Part shown: positions 20,866-28,940 of the stretch, piece after piece
Position numbering within the stretch: position 1 is the stretch's first letter
How the letters are laid out: each line of letters opens with the position of its first letter
NCBI RefSeq assembly: GCF_014202115.1
Contig: NZ_JACHFW010000017.1
Span: forward strand, 1 to 64,000
DNA length: 64,000 nt
From: Catenibacillus scindens
Lineage (GTDB): Bacteria > Bacillota > Clostridia > Lachnospirales > Lachnospiraceae
Reading direction: 5' to 3'
Translations under genes and position numbers: made by a program
The notes under the pieces: generated by a model
The model's input: only the letters and a program-made list of their open reading frames with translations
Databases searched by the model: none
Told to the model about the DNA's origin: nothing

Positions 20866-22470
20866 ATGAAAAAAGGATGGCTTTGGATCATTATTTTCAC
20901 TGTGCTTTTTTTATTTTCTTCATGCGGGCCGGACGCTGCCGGCGAGACGGCAGATGGAAACAGCCAGGTGTTTGACCATGGAGGAAATGTGACGCTGCGT
21001 ATCCTGTCCGGATCGGAAAACCGGGAGCTTTCACAGATTCTGGATGATTTTGCCCGGACACAGGATATTAATATTGTTATGGATTATAAAGGCTCCCTGG
21101 ACATTATGAGGGAACTGGAAAACGGAGCCGCAGGGTACGACGCCGTATGGCCGGCCAGCAGTTTATGGATTAGCGTGGGAGATACCCAACATCTGGTCAA
21201 ACATGCTCAGTCCGTTTCTATAACACCTGTAGTTTTCGGTATCCGTGAAAGTCTGGCTAAGGATCTGGGATTTACAGAGAGGGAAGTGTCTGTGTCGGAT
21301 ATTCTGGAGGCCGTGTCCGGGGGGAAACTGGAATTTTGTATGACGTCAGCGACTCAGTCCAATTCCGGGTGCTGCGCCTATATCGGCTTTTTGTATGCTC
21401 TTCTTGGCAATCCTGATGTGATCACCTCCGAAGCGCTTGCCGATCCAGGCCTGGCACAATCCATGACCAGCCTTCTCTCAGGGGTAGACCGGTCTTCCGG
21501 AAGTTCAGACTGGCTGAAGGATATGTTCCTTGAGGGGGATTATGACGCAATGGTCAACTATGAATGCCTGATCATCAGCGCTAACCAGGAACTTGAAGCC
21601 AGGGGAGAGGAGCCTTTATATGTGGTCTATCCCTACGACGGCCTTTCCATCGCTGATTCTCCATTAGGCTATATTGATAACGGAGACAGCCGCAAGGAGG
21701 AAGCATTTTTAAGTCTTCAGGATTATCTGTTGTCTGATGACGTTCAGAATCAGATACAAAAGACCGGGCGGCGCACCGGATACGAGGGTGTATCTCAGGA
21801 AAACGCCGATGTGTTTCGCTCTGACTGGGGCATTCAGCCGGACCGGCTGCTGTCGCCCATACGAATGCCGTCATCAGAGGTTCTGTTTGAATGTCTGAAC
21901 CTGTATCAGACCCAGTTTAGAAAACCTTCCCTCACTGTTTATTGCCTGGATTATTCCGGAAGTATGAGCGGCGAGGGGGAAAATCAGCTTGAGGAGGCCA
22001 TGGCACAGATCCTTATTCAGGATAACGCGGCCCAGAACTTTCTCCAGGCGTCCTCCGGTGAGATCAATATCCTTATTCCGTTTGACAGTAATGTGCGGGA
22101 GACTTATATGGCTTCAGGAAACGGACAGGAGATCGAACTGCTTTATGATGATGTTGTCAATGAGGAAACCGGAGGCGGAACAAATATGTACAAAGCTGCT
22201 GAAACAGCCCTGGAAGTGCTGTCCCAGTATGATTTATCCCAGTATACGCCGGCGGTTATTCTCCTCACCGACGGTATGTCTAACGGAAGTTTTGATGATT
22301 TTCGCCGGGCCTATGAGGAGGCCGGCATGGATGTGCCGGTATTTTCCATTATGTTTGGGGACGCGGACCCGGATCAGCTTGACGACCTGGCCGATTTTAC
22401 CAATGCCAGGGTGTTTGACGGCAGAGAGGATCTGATCGGGGCTTTCCGTTCCGTAAAAGGATATAACTAA
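20866..22470 (+). CDS. Lipoprotein with solute-binding-like and von Willebrand A domains
   Basis: 534 residues. Signal with lipobox FSSC (Cys20). Residues about 40-325 resemble a type 2 periplasmic binding protein (LRILSGSENRELSQILDDFA, YDAVWPASSLWI, SDILEAVSGG, MTSATQSNSG). Residues about 350-530 are a vWA domain with an intact MIDAS: DYSGSMS near residue 362, the Thr in GGGTNMYKA and Asp in LLTDGMSNG. Proteins of this hybrid type are annotated as substrate-binding and VWA domain proteins; their role is not established. GGAGG precedes the ATG by about 8 bases. It sits on the outer membrane face as a possible metal-dependent binding or adhesion protein. Confidence 0.82.
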   Translation: MKKGWLWIIIFTVLFLFSSCGPDAAGETADGNSQVFDHGGNVTLRILSGSENRELSQILDDFARTQDINIVMDYKGSLDIMRELENGAAGYDAVWPASSLWISVGDTQHLVKHAQSVSITPVVFGIRESLAKDLGFTEREVSVSDILEAVSGGKLEFCMTSATQSNSGCCAYIGFLYALLGNPDVITSEALADPGLAQSMTSLLSGVDRSSGSSDWLKDMFLEGDYDAMVNYECLIISANQELEARGEEPLYVVYPYDGLSIADSPLGYIDNGDSRKEEAFLSLQDYLLSDDVQNQIQKTGRRTGYEGVSQENADVFRSDWGIQPDRLLSPIRMPSSEVLFECLNLYQTQFRKPSLTVYCLDYSGSMSGEGENQLEEAMAQILIQDNAAQNFLQASSGEINILIPFDSNVRETYMASGNGQEIELLYDDVVNEETGGGTNMYKAAETALEVLSQYDLSQYTPAVILLTDGMSNGSFDDFRRAYEEAGMDVPVFSIMFGDADPDQLDDLADFTNARVFDGREDLIGAFRSVKGYN

Positions 22471-22494
22471 ACTCTGGGAATGGAGGAAATGAAG

Positions 22495-23094
22495 GTGAAA
22501 TTTTATGATATCCTTGCTGCGGTTCTGTCAGGAATTTTATTTCTCGTTCTGTTCCTTGGACTGGGGTGGAATCTCTTTGTCGCCATTTTGCTGGCGGTGG
22601 GAATTTATTTTGCTCTGTCCCTGCTTTTGAGACCGAGGAAAAAGATCGGCGGCGTGGATGTGGAACTGCTGTCCGGCGGCGAGGCTATCAGCGCTCAGCT
22701 TGAGGATGCCAGAAAGGATCTTAGGGATATCCGGCGGTCGGCGGAGACTGCGGTGAGCCCGGAAATCCGCCAGGGAGCCTTTAAACTGGCACAGACAGGG
22801 GAAAATATCATTGCCTGCCTGGAAAAAGATGTGGATAAAATATCCGTGGCCCGGAGGTTTCTTAATTATTATCTGGATACGGCGGTGGATATTTTAAACA
22901 AATACTGTGAACTTCAGCAGAGCCGGGCGCCGAGAAAAGAGATGGAGGCGCTGACACAAAAGTCCATTCAGGCCCTGAATATGCTAAATGAAGCTTTTGA
23001 GCGGCAGCACAGCCGGCTGATCCAGGGGGATCTGATGGATATCGAGAGCGATATTGAGCTTCTTAAAAAAACTTTAAAGATGGAGGAGCTGTAA
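22495..23094 (+). CDS. XpaC-like protein (5-bromo-4-chloroindolyl phosphate hydrolysis family)
   Basis: 199 residues from the GTG at 22495, eight bases after GGAGG; an in-frame ATG at 22489 is only two bases from that site. Two membrane helices (about 6-45), then a cytoplasmic helical domain with the XpaC pattern (VARRFLNYYLDTAVDILNKY, LNMLNEAFERQHSRL, LMDIESDIELLKKTLKMEEL). XpaC is usually paired with TelA-family proteins, as xpaC-yaaN in Bacillus subtilis, and the pair is associated with resistance to toxic anions and membrane-active agents. A telA-like gene lies two genes downstream here. Confidence 0.8.
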   Translation: MKFYDILAAVLSGILFLVLFLGLGWNLFVAILLAVGIYFALSLLLRPRKKIGGVDVELLSGGEAISAQLEDARKDLRDIRRSAETAVSPEIRQGAFKLAQTGENIIACLEKDVDKISVARRFLNYYLDTAVDILNKYCELQQSRAPRKEMEALTQKSIQALNMLNEAFERQHSRLIQGDLMDIESDIELLKKTLKMEEL

Positions 23095-23098
23095 AAAT

Positions 23099-24163
23099 TT
23101 GAAATCAAAAATAACAGGACTGGTGATCCTGGCGGCCATCATTGCCGCTGCGTGTATCTATTATTTCGGTTTTGCTTCACGGCCCCAGACGGTGACTATC
23201 AACGGCTATCTTGGCGGAGAAAAAACCGGACTTTTGGAGGATGAACAGGTTCAGGAAATCCTTGAGGACAAATATCATATACATATAGATTATTTCCGGG
23301 CAGGGTCCCTGGAAATGGTGGAGGCAGATCTTACGGGGCGGGATTATCTGTTCCCGTCAAGCCCTGTGGCCCTGGAACTTTACAGGGAGACGGTGGGCGA
23401 GCCGGTGCGGACAGAGGTAATCTTTAATACGCCCATTGTTTTATATACATACACTCCGGTGGCCCAGGCCATGGAGCAGGCCGGTTATATATCAGATTTG
23501 GGAGGCGGGGCCAGGGGGGTGGATCTTAAACTCCTGGCGGAAGATATACTTGCGGGGAAGCAGTGGTCAGACATTGGCCTGGATAGCCTGTACGGCGCCA
23601 TGACCATATCGACAACCGATCCGGTGAAGTCAAATTCGGGAAATATGTTTGCAGGGCTTCTGGCCAATGTTCTTTCCCCGGGCGGCGTGGCGGATGTGGA
23701 AAATATTGACCAGATCCTGCCAAAACTTGTGGATATTTTTGAAAAATCCGGATATATGGAGTCCTCATCTTCAGATCTGTTTAACCAGTTTTTAAGGACC
23801 GGCATGGGCGCCCGGCCCATTATGGCCGGATACGAAAGCCAGATCCTGGAATTTGCTTCCCAGAACCCGGATGACTGGGAAATATTAAAAGATGAGATTG
23901 TTGTTCTTTATCCTGTGCCTACGGTATGGGCCGCCCATCCTTATATTGCCCTGGACGAGGCGGGAGCCTTGGGAATCGACGCACTGATGGACGAGGAAGT
24001 TCAGGCTATTGCCTGGGAATGCCACGGGTTCCGTACAGGAATCCTGTCAGCATCGGCGGATATTTCCAGGTTTGATGTTGACGGACTGCAGAGCAGTGTG
24101 ACCCAGGCGGTGTCCATGCCGGATTATGATGTTATGGCGCGGATTATTGAGGCACTTTCTTAG
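23099..24163 (+). CDS. Extracellular solute-binding-like protein
   Basis: 354 residues from a TTG at 23099, about ten bases after GGAGGAG and four bases after the xpaC stop. N-terminal signal or anchor (8-25) without an obvious lipobox Cys position (AAACIYYFG is possible). The body resembles a type 2 binding protein: VTINGYLGGEKTGLLED, DYLFPSSPVALELY, TISTTDPVKSNSGNMF and a late VLYPVPTVWAAHPYIALD. The STTDPVKSNSG block parallels TSATQSNSG in the vWA hybrid, so the two proteins are probably homologous in this domain. No ABC permease gene is nearby. Confidence 0.75.
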   Translation: MKSKITGLVILAAIIAAACIYYFGFASRPQTVTINGYLGGEKTGLLEDEQVQEILEDKYHIHIDYFRAGSLEMVEADLTGRDYLFPSSPVALELYRETVGEPVRTEVIFNTPIVLYTYTPVAQAMEQAGYISDLGGGARGVDLKLLAEDILAGKQWSDIGLDSLYGAMTISTTDPVKSNSGNMFAGLLANVLSPGGVADVENIDQILPKLVDIFEKSGYMESSSSDLFNQFLRTGMGARPIMAGYESQILEFASQNPDDWEILKDEIVVLYPVPTVWAAHPYIALDEAGALGIDALMDEEVQAIAWECHGFRTGILSASADISRFDVDGLQSSVTQAVSMPDYDVMARIIEALS

Positions 24164-24174
24164 AGGTGATATAT

Positions 24175-24885
24175 ATGGCTGATGTGACATTGGCGGATCT
24201 GATGAAAAAAAGAGAGGAAAATCTGGATTCCCGGAAGGAAGAGCGCATTGAAAAGATCCGGGAGAAAATTGATCTGACAGACAAGTCCGCTATCTCTTTG
24301 TATGGCAGCGGCGTAGAAATGGAAATCGCGGACCTGTCCAATATGGTTTTAAAGTATACTAAAGAAAATTCCGTGGATGATTCCAGGGAACTTATGGAAA
24401 AGCTGCTTGAGATCATAGGTTCGGCGGAGGGAATAGACAGAGGTTCCTTTGAGAAGCTCAGGACTCAGGTGGAAAGTATGGAAGCAGGACTGGAAAAAAG
24501 CAGTATGGCTTTGTTGAAGTATTTGGACATTCTGGAAAGACTGTACGAGAAAAATAAGGAATACGATCAATATCTGGAATTATATATTTTGGCGGGGGAG
24601 CAGGAGGAAAAACATATTGAAGAAAAACTGCTTCCGGCGCTGAAAGCGGAGGCGCGGACACTGGGCAGCGGACAGGCGGCCCTGGCTGTCCGGGATTATG
24701 AGAGCGCTCTCGGACAATTTGAAGGGCGCATAAATGATCTTAAAATCAGCAAAGCTATGGCTGCTCAGACAGGAGCCCAGATATCTCTTCTTCAAGAAGG
24801 CGTGCGCCTTCTGTGGGAAAAGATCCGGGAACTTCTTGATCAGACATTGCCTCTGTGGAAAAAACAGATGGCGTTAAACAGATGA
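24175..24885 (+). CDS. Short TelA-family (toxic anion resistance) protein
   Basis: 236 residues; ATG 24175 lies five bases after AGAGGTGA. Strongly charged, nearly all helical. The run from DLTDKSAISLYGSG through MALLKYLDILERLYEKNKEY, ELYILAGEQ and ALGQFEGRINDLKISKAM to LLDQTLPLWKKQMAL matches the TelA/YaaN family, which is normally about 360-400 residues. Here the protein stops directly after the LPLWKKQMAL helix, where the family continues with about 120 more residues. No continuation is seen in other frames, so this looks like a genuine short form or a clean 3' loss. Confidence 0.72.
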   Translation: MADVTLADLMKKREENLDSRKEERIEKIREKIDLTDKSAISLYGSGVEMEIADLSNMVLKYTKENSVDDSRELMEKLLEIIGSAEGIDRGSFEKLRTQVESMEAGLEKSSMALLKYLDILERLYEKNKEYDQYLELYILAGEQEEKHIEEKLLPALKAEARTLGSGQAALAVRDYESALGQFEGRINDLKISKAMAAQTGAQISLLQEGVRLLWEKIRELLDQTLPLWKKQMALNR

Positions 24886-24898
24886 AAGAGGTGGATAA

Positions 24899-25537
24899 AT
24901 GATGAGTGAACAGGAGAAAATACTTCATGGAAAATCAGAAAAATTAAGGCTGGGACAGTGGCTTTTGCTGCTTTACGTGGCGGTGGCTTTTGTTTTAGTT
25001 CTTGCCGCCCTGGCTGTACATACACTGACCCAGAGCGGCGGTATTGTCCAGGTATATTTGTTTTTACCGGCAGCCGCAGGGCTGTCCGCGGTACTTATCG
25101 GAGGAGGTATCCTCTTTTTGGGCGAGGGCGTGAAAGCTGTCCGCTCTCCTGGATTGGCTCATATCCGTCACCTTCCCAGGGGCTTTTCTGTGGTATGTTA
25201 CCTGGCCTGTGGGGCGGCTGCTCTGGCCTTTGGCGTTTTTTTGCTGATCACAACAGTGGCGGCGCCTCTGGGGGATATTGCCTATTTAAACCGCCCGGAA
25301 ATTGTGGAATTATCCCAGGTGGAGCTGGAACTGGACAACTGGAGCGATGCCACCAACGTGTCTATGAAGGGCATAGCAGATGATGGCCGGGATTACGAAT
25401 TTAATGTGGGAGACAAAGTTTATGAGCAGTGGACAGCCCTGGAAAGCAGCGGCGGTGCAGAGACAAAAAATGGGGCGAGGATTTCTTATCTTCCCTACAC
25501 CCGGACAGTGGTGGGCGTAGAATTGTGGGAAGAATGA
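24899..25537 (+). CDS. Membrane protein of unknown function, last gene of XpaC/TelA operon
   Basis: 212 residues with three or four predicted membrane helices (about 22-45, 55-75 and 100-125), then an extracytoplasmic tail (about 130-212) with QVELELDNWSDATNVSMKG and ISYLPYTRTVVGVELWEE. AGAGGTGG is six bases before the ATG. I do not recognise the family. It starts 13 bases after the telA stop, so it is almost certainly cotranscribed with the vWA/XpaC/TelA genes and may be their membrane partner. Confidence 0.65.
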   Translation: MMSEQEKILHGKSEKLRLGQWLLLLYVAVAFVLVLAALAVHTLTQSGGIVQVYLFLPAAAGLSAVLIGGGILFLGEGVKAVRSPGLAHIRHLPRGFSVVCYLACGAAALAFGVFLLITTVAAPLGDIAYLNRPEIVELSQVELELDNWSDATNVSMKGIADDGRDYEFNVGDKVYEQWTALESSGGAETKNGARISYLPYTRTVVGVELWEE

Positions 25538-25621
25538 TCATTTTTAAAAGTATAAATTCCTTCATCTGACAAATAATACATCTATGAGAACCTGAAAAAA
25601 GTCTAATGGAGGAATTTGAAT

Positions 25622-26170
25622 ATGAAAGCAACTGGAATTGTGAGACGTATTGACGATCTCGGCCGGGTGGTCGTGCCTAAAGAAATCCGCCGAACATTAA
25701 GAATCCGTGAAGGCGACCCCCTGGAAATTTTTACCGACAGGGAGGGCGAGATCATTTTAAAAAAATATTCGCCTATCGGAGAGCTTGGCGCTTTTGCCAA
25801 ACAGTATGCTGACGCCCTGGCCCAGAGCTGCGGCCATATTGTCAGCATTACAGACAGGGATCACCATATCGCAGTGTCCGGTGCGGCGAGAAAAGAGCTT
25901 TTGGGCCAGCCGGTGGGGCCTGCCCTGGAAAATCTCATTAATCAGAGGGAGACCCGGTGCTGTGTGGCGGGAGATCGTGATTTTATTCCCATCAGCACAC
26001 AGGAAAAGGAGAGTTTTACCGCTCAGATGGTGTGTCCTATTATTACCGAAGGGGACGCGGTTGGCGCGGTGATTATTACCAGCCGGACGGAAAATGTGAA
26101 GATGGGCGAGGTGGAGCAGAAACTGGCTCTGGCTGCTGCCGGTTTTCTTGGACGTCAACTGGAACAGTAA
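25622..26170 (+). CDS. spoVT: Stage V sporulation protein T
   Basis: 182 residues. N-terminal AbrB-type swapped-hairpin DNA-binding domain (MKATGIVRRIDDLGRVVVPK, then EIRRTLRIREGDPLEIF) and C-terminal GAF-like domain (about 58-180). This layout is specific to SpoVT, a forespore regulator active under sigma-G. The ATG at 25622 has GGAGG nine bases upstream; a TTG at 25616 is possible but unlike the family. A terminator follows at 26264. Confidence 0.93.
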   Translation: MKATGIVRRIDDLGRVVVPKEIRRTLRIREGDPLEIFTDREGEIILKKYSPIGELGAFAKQYADALAQSCGHIVSITDRDHHIAVSGAARKELLGQPVGPALENLINQRETRCCVAGDRDFIPISTQEKESFTAQMVCPIITEGDAVGAVIITSRTENVKMGEVEQKLALAAAGFLGRQLEQ

Positions 26171-26263
26171 TGGGCTGCTGCAGCAGCCAATGTTTTTGCC
26201 TTTTTCCGCGCTATACAATTTTCAGGGTTTGATGTATATCCCTTTTTCGACAGTTTATAGAAG

Positions 26264-26310
26264 AAAAAATCGCTGTATTCCTTGTATTTACTGGGTTACA
26301 GCGATTTTTT
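26264..26310 (+). terminator. Terminator after spoVT
   Basis: A 14-bp perfect stem AAAAAATCGCTGTA / TACAGCGATTTTTT (26264-26277 and 26297-26310). It marks the left edge of the AT-rich island. The rest of 26171-26510 is AT-rich spacer with the AAAGTA boxes described next. Confidence 0.85.
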
Positions 26311-26430
26311 TCGTTGTTGCGGACTATAGTAATTTATCCCTTTCTCTCCCTTTTCTTCTGGATTGTTCTCATTTAATTTTTCATTATAATTTTACGAAAA
26401 AAATTGTTGATATAATCGAAACTTAATGGC

Positions 26431-26479
26431 TAAAGTACTTTTTTATATTGCTCTTTTAAAGTAATGAATTATACTTTAA
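26431..26479 (+). promoter_or_regulatory. Cluster of AAAGTA boxes upstream of the LytTR regulator
   Basis: TAAAGTAC (26431-26438), then an inverted pair TTAAAGTA (26456-26463) and TACTTTAA (26472-26479). They lie 30-80 bases before the regulator start. LytTR regulators bind short repeated boxes, so autoregulation is plausible. A TATAAT at about 26411-26416 could be the -10 element. Confidence 0.4.
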
Positions 26480-26510
26480 GAAGAAGATTTATTAAAAGTG
26501 GGAGTTGTTT

Positions 26511-27239
26511 ATGAAAATAGTAATCTGTGACGATAATGCGGTGTTTGGAAAAGATTTGGTACTTCAGTTAAAAGCGGCCTTTATGAGAAAGGGCTATTCT
26601 ATCGAAATAAAAAGTTATAATGATCCAAAAGATCTTATAGAAGCGGAAGATGTGAATGTAAACGCCTACTTTCTTGATATTGAAATGCCGGGAATGGATG
26701 GCATTGAGTTGGCGGATTTTTTAAAGCAACAAAAAGACAGTGAGTTCATTTTTGTAAGTGTACATGATGATATGCTGAGACAGACAATGAAGGTCAAACC
26801 GGTTGCATTTGTCCGCAAAGCGTTTTTGGAAGAAGATATTAATGAGGCTGTAGACAATTTCCTTAAAGAATATGCGCGGAAAAAGAAAACCATTGCTTTA
26901 CAAGACGGAAAGCAATTACTGACATTTTGTATTAATGATATTATTTATTTTTATAGTGAGCGGGATTATGTAGTACTGTGTTTAGAGAGTGGAAAGACAG
27001 AACAGTCCGTCCGTCAGAAATTAGACGCTGTTGAAAAACAGATGAGTGGCTTTGATTTTCTTCGGATACATAATCGCTATTTAATCAATATGAGAAAAAT
27101 AGTAAGACTACATCATTTTAAAGGGCAGAAAGCCCATGAAATTGAAATGTCCAATGGAAAAATATTACCAGTGAGCAAACGGTATGTTGATTCCGTTAAA
27201 ATGAGAATATTTGATTGGTTTCGCAGAGTGGATACTTAG
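26511..27239 (+). CDS. LytTR family response regulator (AgrA-like)
   Basis: 242 residues from MKIVICDDN. Receiver domain (1-120) with the acidic pair DD near residue 8, phospho-acceptor Asp in YFLDIEMPGMDG, and the conserved late Lys in VRKAF. LytTR DNA-binding domain (about 135-235) with IIYFYSERDYVVLC, FLRIHNRYLINMRKIV and LPVSKRY. It should pair with the AgrC-like kinase three bases downstream. Such systems control bacteriocins, virulence or competence through cyclic peptides. The kinase is broken, so the regulator may be orphaned. Base composition is much more AT-rich than the flanking genes. Confidence 0.88.
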   Translation: MKIVICDDNAVFGKDLVLQLKAAFMRKGYSIEIKSYNDPKDLIEAEDVNVNAYFLDIEMPGMDGIELADFLKQQKDSEFIFVSVHDDMLRQTMKVKPVAFVRKAFLEEDINEAVDNFLKEYARKKKTIALQDGKQLLTFCINDIIYFYSERDYVVLCLESGKTEQSVRQKLDAVEKQMSGFDFLRIHNRYLINMRKIVRLHHFKGQKAHEIEMSNGKILPVSKRYVDSVKMRIFDWFRRVDT

Positions 27240-27242
27240 GAG

Positions 27243-28316
27243 GTGATTTTTATTATTCAAAATATTATGAGTATTATAGAATCATTTATTATAGTCATTT
27301 TTATGTTTTTATTCAATGAAGGCAGACGAAAAACATTTATAAACTTTATAGGTATATTATTGGCATGGGGACTGCTTACCATTAATGTTGCATTAACAAC
27401 CTATAACAAAATTTTCAGTGAATATACGTTTTTGATTGATATTATCATTTTGCTTCTATATGCCGGAATCTTTCTTAAATTTCGATGGTATTTATTTTTA
27501 ATCAGTATTGTATTTTGGAATGTTCTTTTAATTGCCGCGAATATGATTGGACTGGAGATTGCTCATCTTTGTTTTAAGGAAGACTATTCCACACTTATTG
27601 GAACTAACAATATTCATACCTGTCTGACATTGATTTTTTGTAAAATTCTATGGATCGCTTTATTGTTTATCTCATGGCCATTAAAAAAAGTCCTGAAAAA
27701 GAATAAACTCTCTTATATTGAAATAATATCTTTAATTGGTATGGGAACTATAACAGTTATATTTGTAGCTTTTTTACTCCTGTTAATACAAAACCAGCAG
27801 TTTTCTTTATTTGACAGCATCTTTAAGATAGTTTTCTTTGTTTTTATTCTGGATGGTATTATCTTTGGACTTTTGGCCCTGCTTATTCAGCAAAAGAATA
27901 AAATACGGGAAGCTAACTATTTAAACCAGTATGTTGAACATCAAAAGGATCTTTACCGGGAATTATTAAAAAATGTAGATTATTTAAAGAAGCAAAAGCA
28001 TAATGTAATTAATGCATTGCTCGCATTAAATACATTAATTGAGCAAAAAGAATATGATTCTTTAAAAAGTGCCATCGACCAAACGATAACTATGCTTTCT
28101 GGTACTAAAGAACTTTCATCATCGAATGAAAATAATATGTGGATGGCTCTGATTGATTATAAACGACAATACGCACGGGAACATAATATTATGTTTAATG
28201 ATAACATAGAATACGGCAATTATACGACAATAAGAGGCATTGATCTATGTGTTATTTTAGGGAATTTGATTGATAATGCCATTGAAGCGGAAGAAAAGGA
28301 GAAAGTGCTACCTTGA
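27243..28316 (+). pseudogene. AgrC-like GHKL sensor histidine kinase, C-terminus lost
   Basis: 357 codons open. About six membrane helices (1-205), then a cytoplasmic kinase part with the His in YLKKQKHNVINALLALN and the N box ILGNLIDNAIEAEE. The frame ends directly after the N box (KEKVLP, stop), so the G boxes needed to bind ATP are absent. In the next frame just downstream, ATLKVCRESFSYIFEIIVS looks like the missing following strand, and a family A repeat (A4) begins right there, suggesting a frameshift plus insertion. The true start is uncertain: AGGAGGTG at 27238 overlaps the GTG at 27243; the first ATG is 27267. Confidence 0.75.
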
Positions 28317-28359
28317 AAGTGTGTAGAGAGTCGTTTTCGTATATATTCGAAATTATTGT

Positions 28360-28523
28360 CAGTAGTTCAGTCATCAGTGACGGCGAAATGGTTTATGTCT
28401 GTATGAAGATCACTCTGTTCCGTCTCTGATGAAGTGCGCGCCTGGCAATGAACATAGGAGCAGCATAAGCTGCGGGTAAAGTGTATGCGAGACTTTGCGA
28501 ATGGCATAGGCTGAACGGTGACA
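28360..28523. repeat. Family A palindromic repeat, copy A4 (degenerate)
   Basis: Ends CAGTAGTTCAGTCATCAG and GGCTGAACGGTGAC; the inner module GGAGCAGCATAAGCTGCGGG is a diverged form of the module in copies A1, A6 and A9. It lies within the broken histidine kinase locus. Confidence 0.6.
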
Positions 28524-28625
28524 ATTATAGGGGTGATGCCAATGGGTTATTGATTAAAATTATTTTATAGTGAAAATGTTTTAATCTGTCGCAGAAAGTA
28601 TGTAATTTAAAAATGGAGGGATATA

Positions 28626-28643
28626 ATGAATAAAATCTCATGA
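28626..28643 (+). other. Five-codon mini-ORF with strong ribosome site
   Basis: GGAGGG (28615-28620) stands five bases before an ATG that encodes MNKIS and stops. It may be a decayed remnant of a pheromone or small gene belonging to the LytTR system, or a regulatory leader. Confidence 0.3.
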
Positions 28644-28844
28644 AGATTTGTACTTTTGTTATAAACGATCTATATGTGAAGTTATCATGAGACACCACAT
28701 TTGTTATTTTTACTCGCCTCGATAATGTAAAAGTTTTAACAAAATATTCATGAATGTTTATGAATAGAAGTTATATAAACGCTGTGATAAAATTAAGGAT
28801 AACAAAAGTAAAAAGACACTAAAAGAATTTTGGGAGGAATTCCA

Positions 28845-28868
28845 ATGTGGAGGCAAATTTTATTATAA
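28845..28868 (+). other. Seven-residue mini-ORF with strong ribosome site
   Basis: GGGAGGAA stands a few bases before an ATG that encodes MWRQILL and stops. It is in the leader of the secreted-protein gene at 28941 and could be a leader peptide or a remnant. Confidence 0.3.
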
Positions 28869-28940
28869 AAATCACAGAACGGGTTAAATGTAATATTTGG
28901 TAAACATAGTTTATCACATTATCTACTAGGAGGATTGAAT

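Larger units (their letters stand above)
28317..28940. other. Non-coding stretch with kinase remnants, repeat A4 and two mini-ORFs
   Basis: After the kinase stop the sequence holds a probable out-of-frame kinase fragment (to about 28360), repeat copy A4, then GDANGLLIKIIL encoded at about 28532-28570, which could be the displaced G2 box of the kinase. Further on there are two very short frames with strong ribosome sites (listed separately) and AT-rich spacer. Confidence 0.5.
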
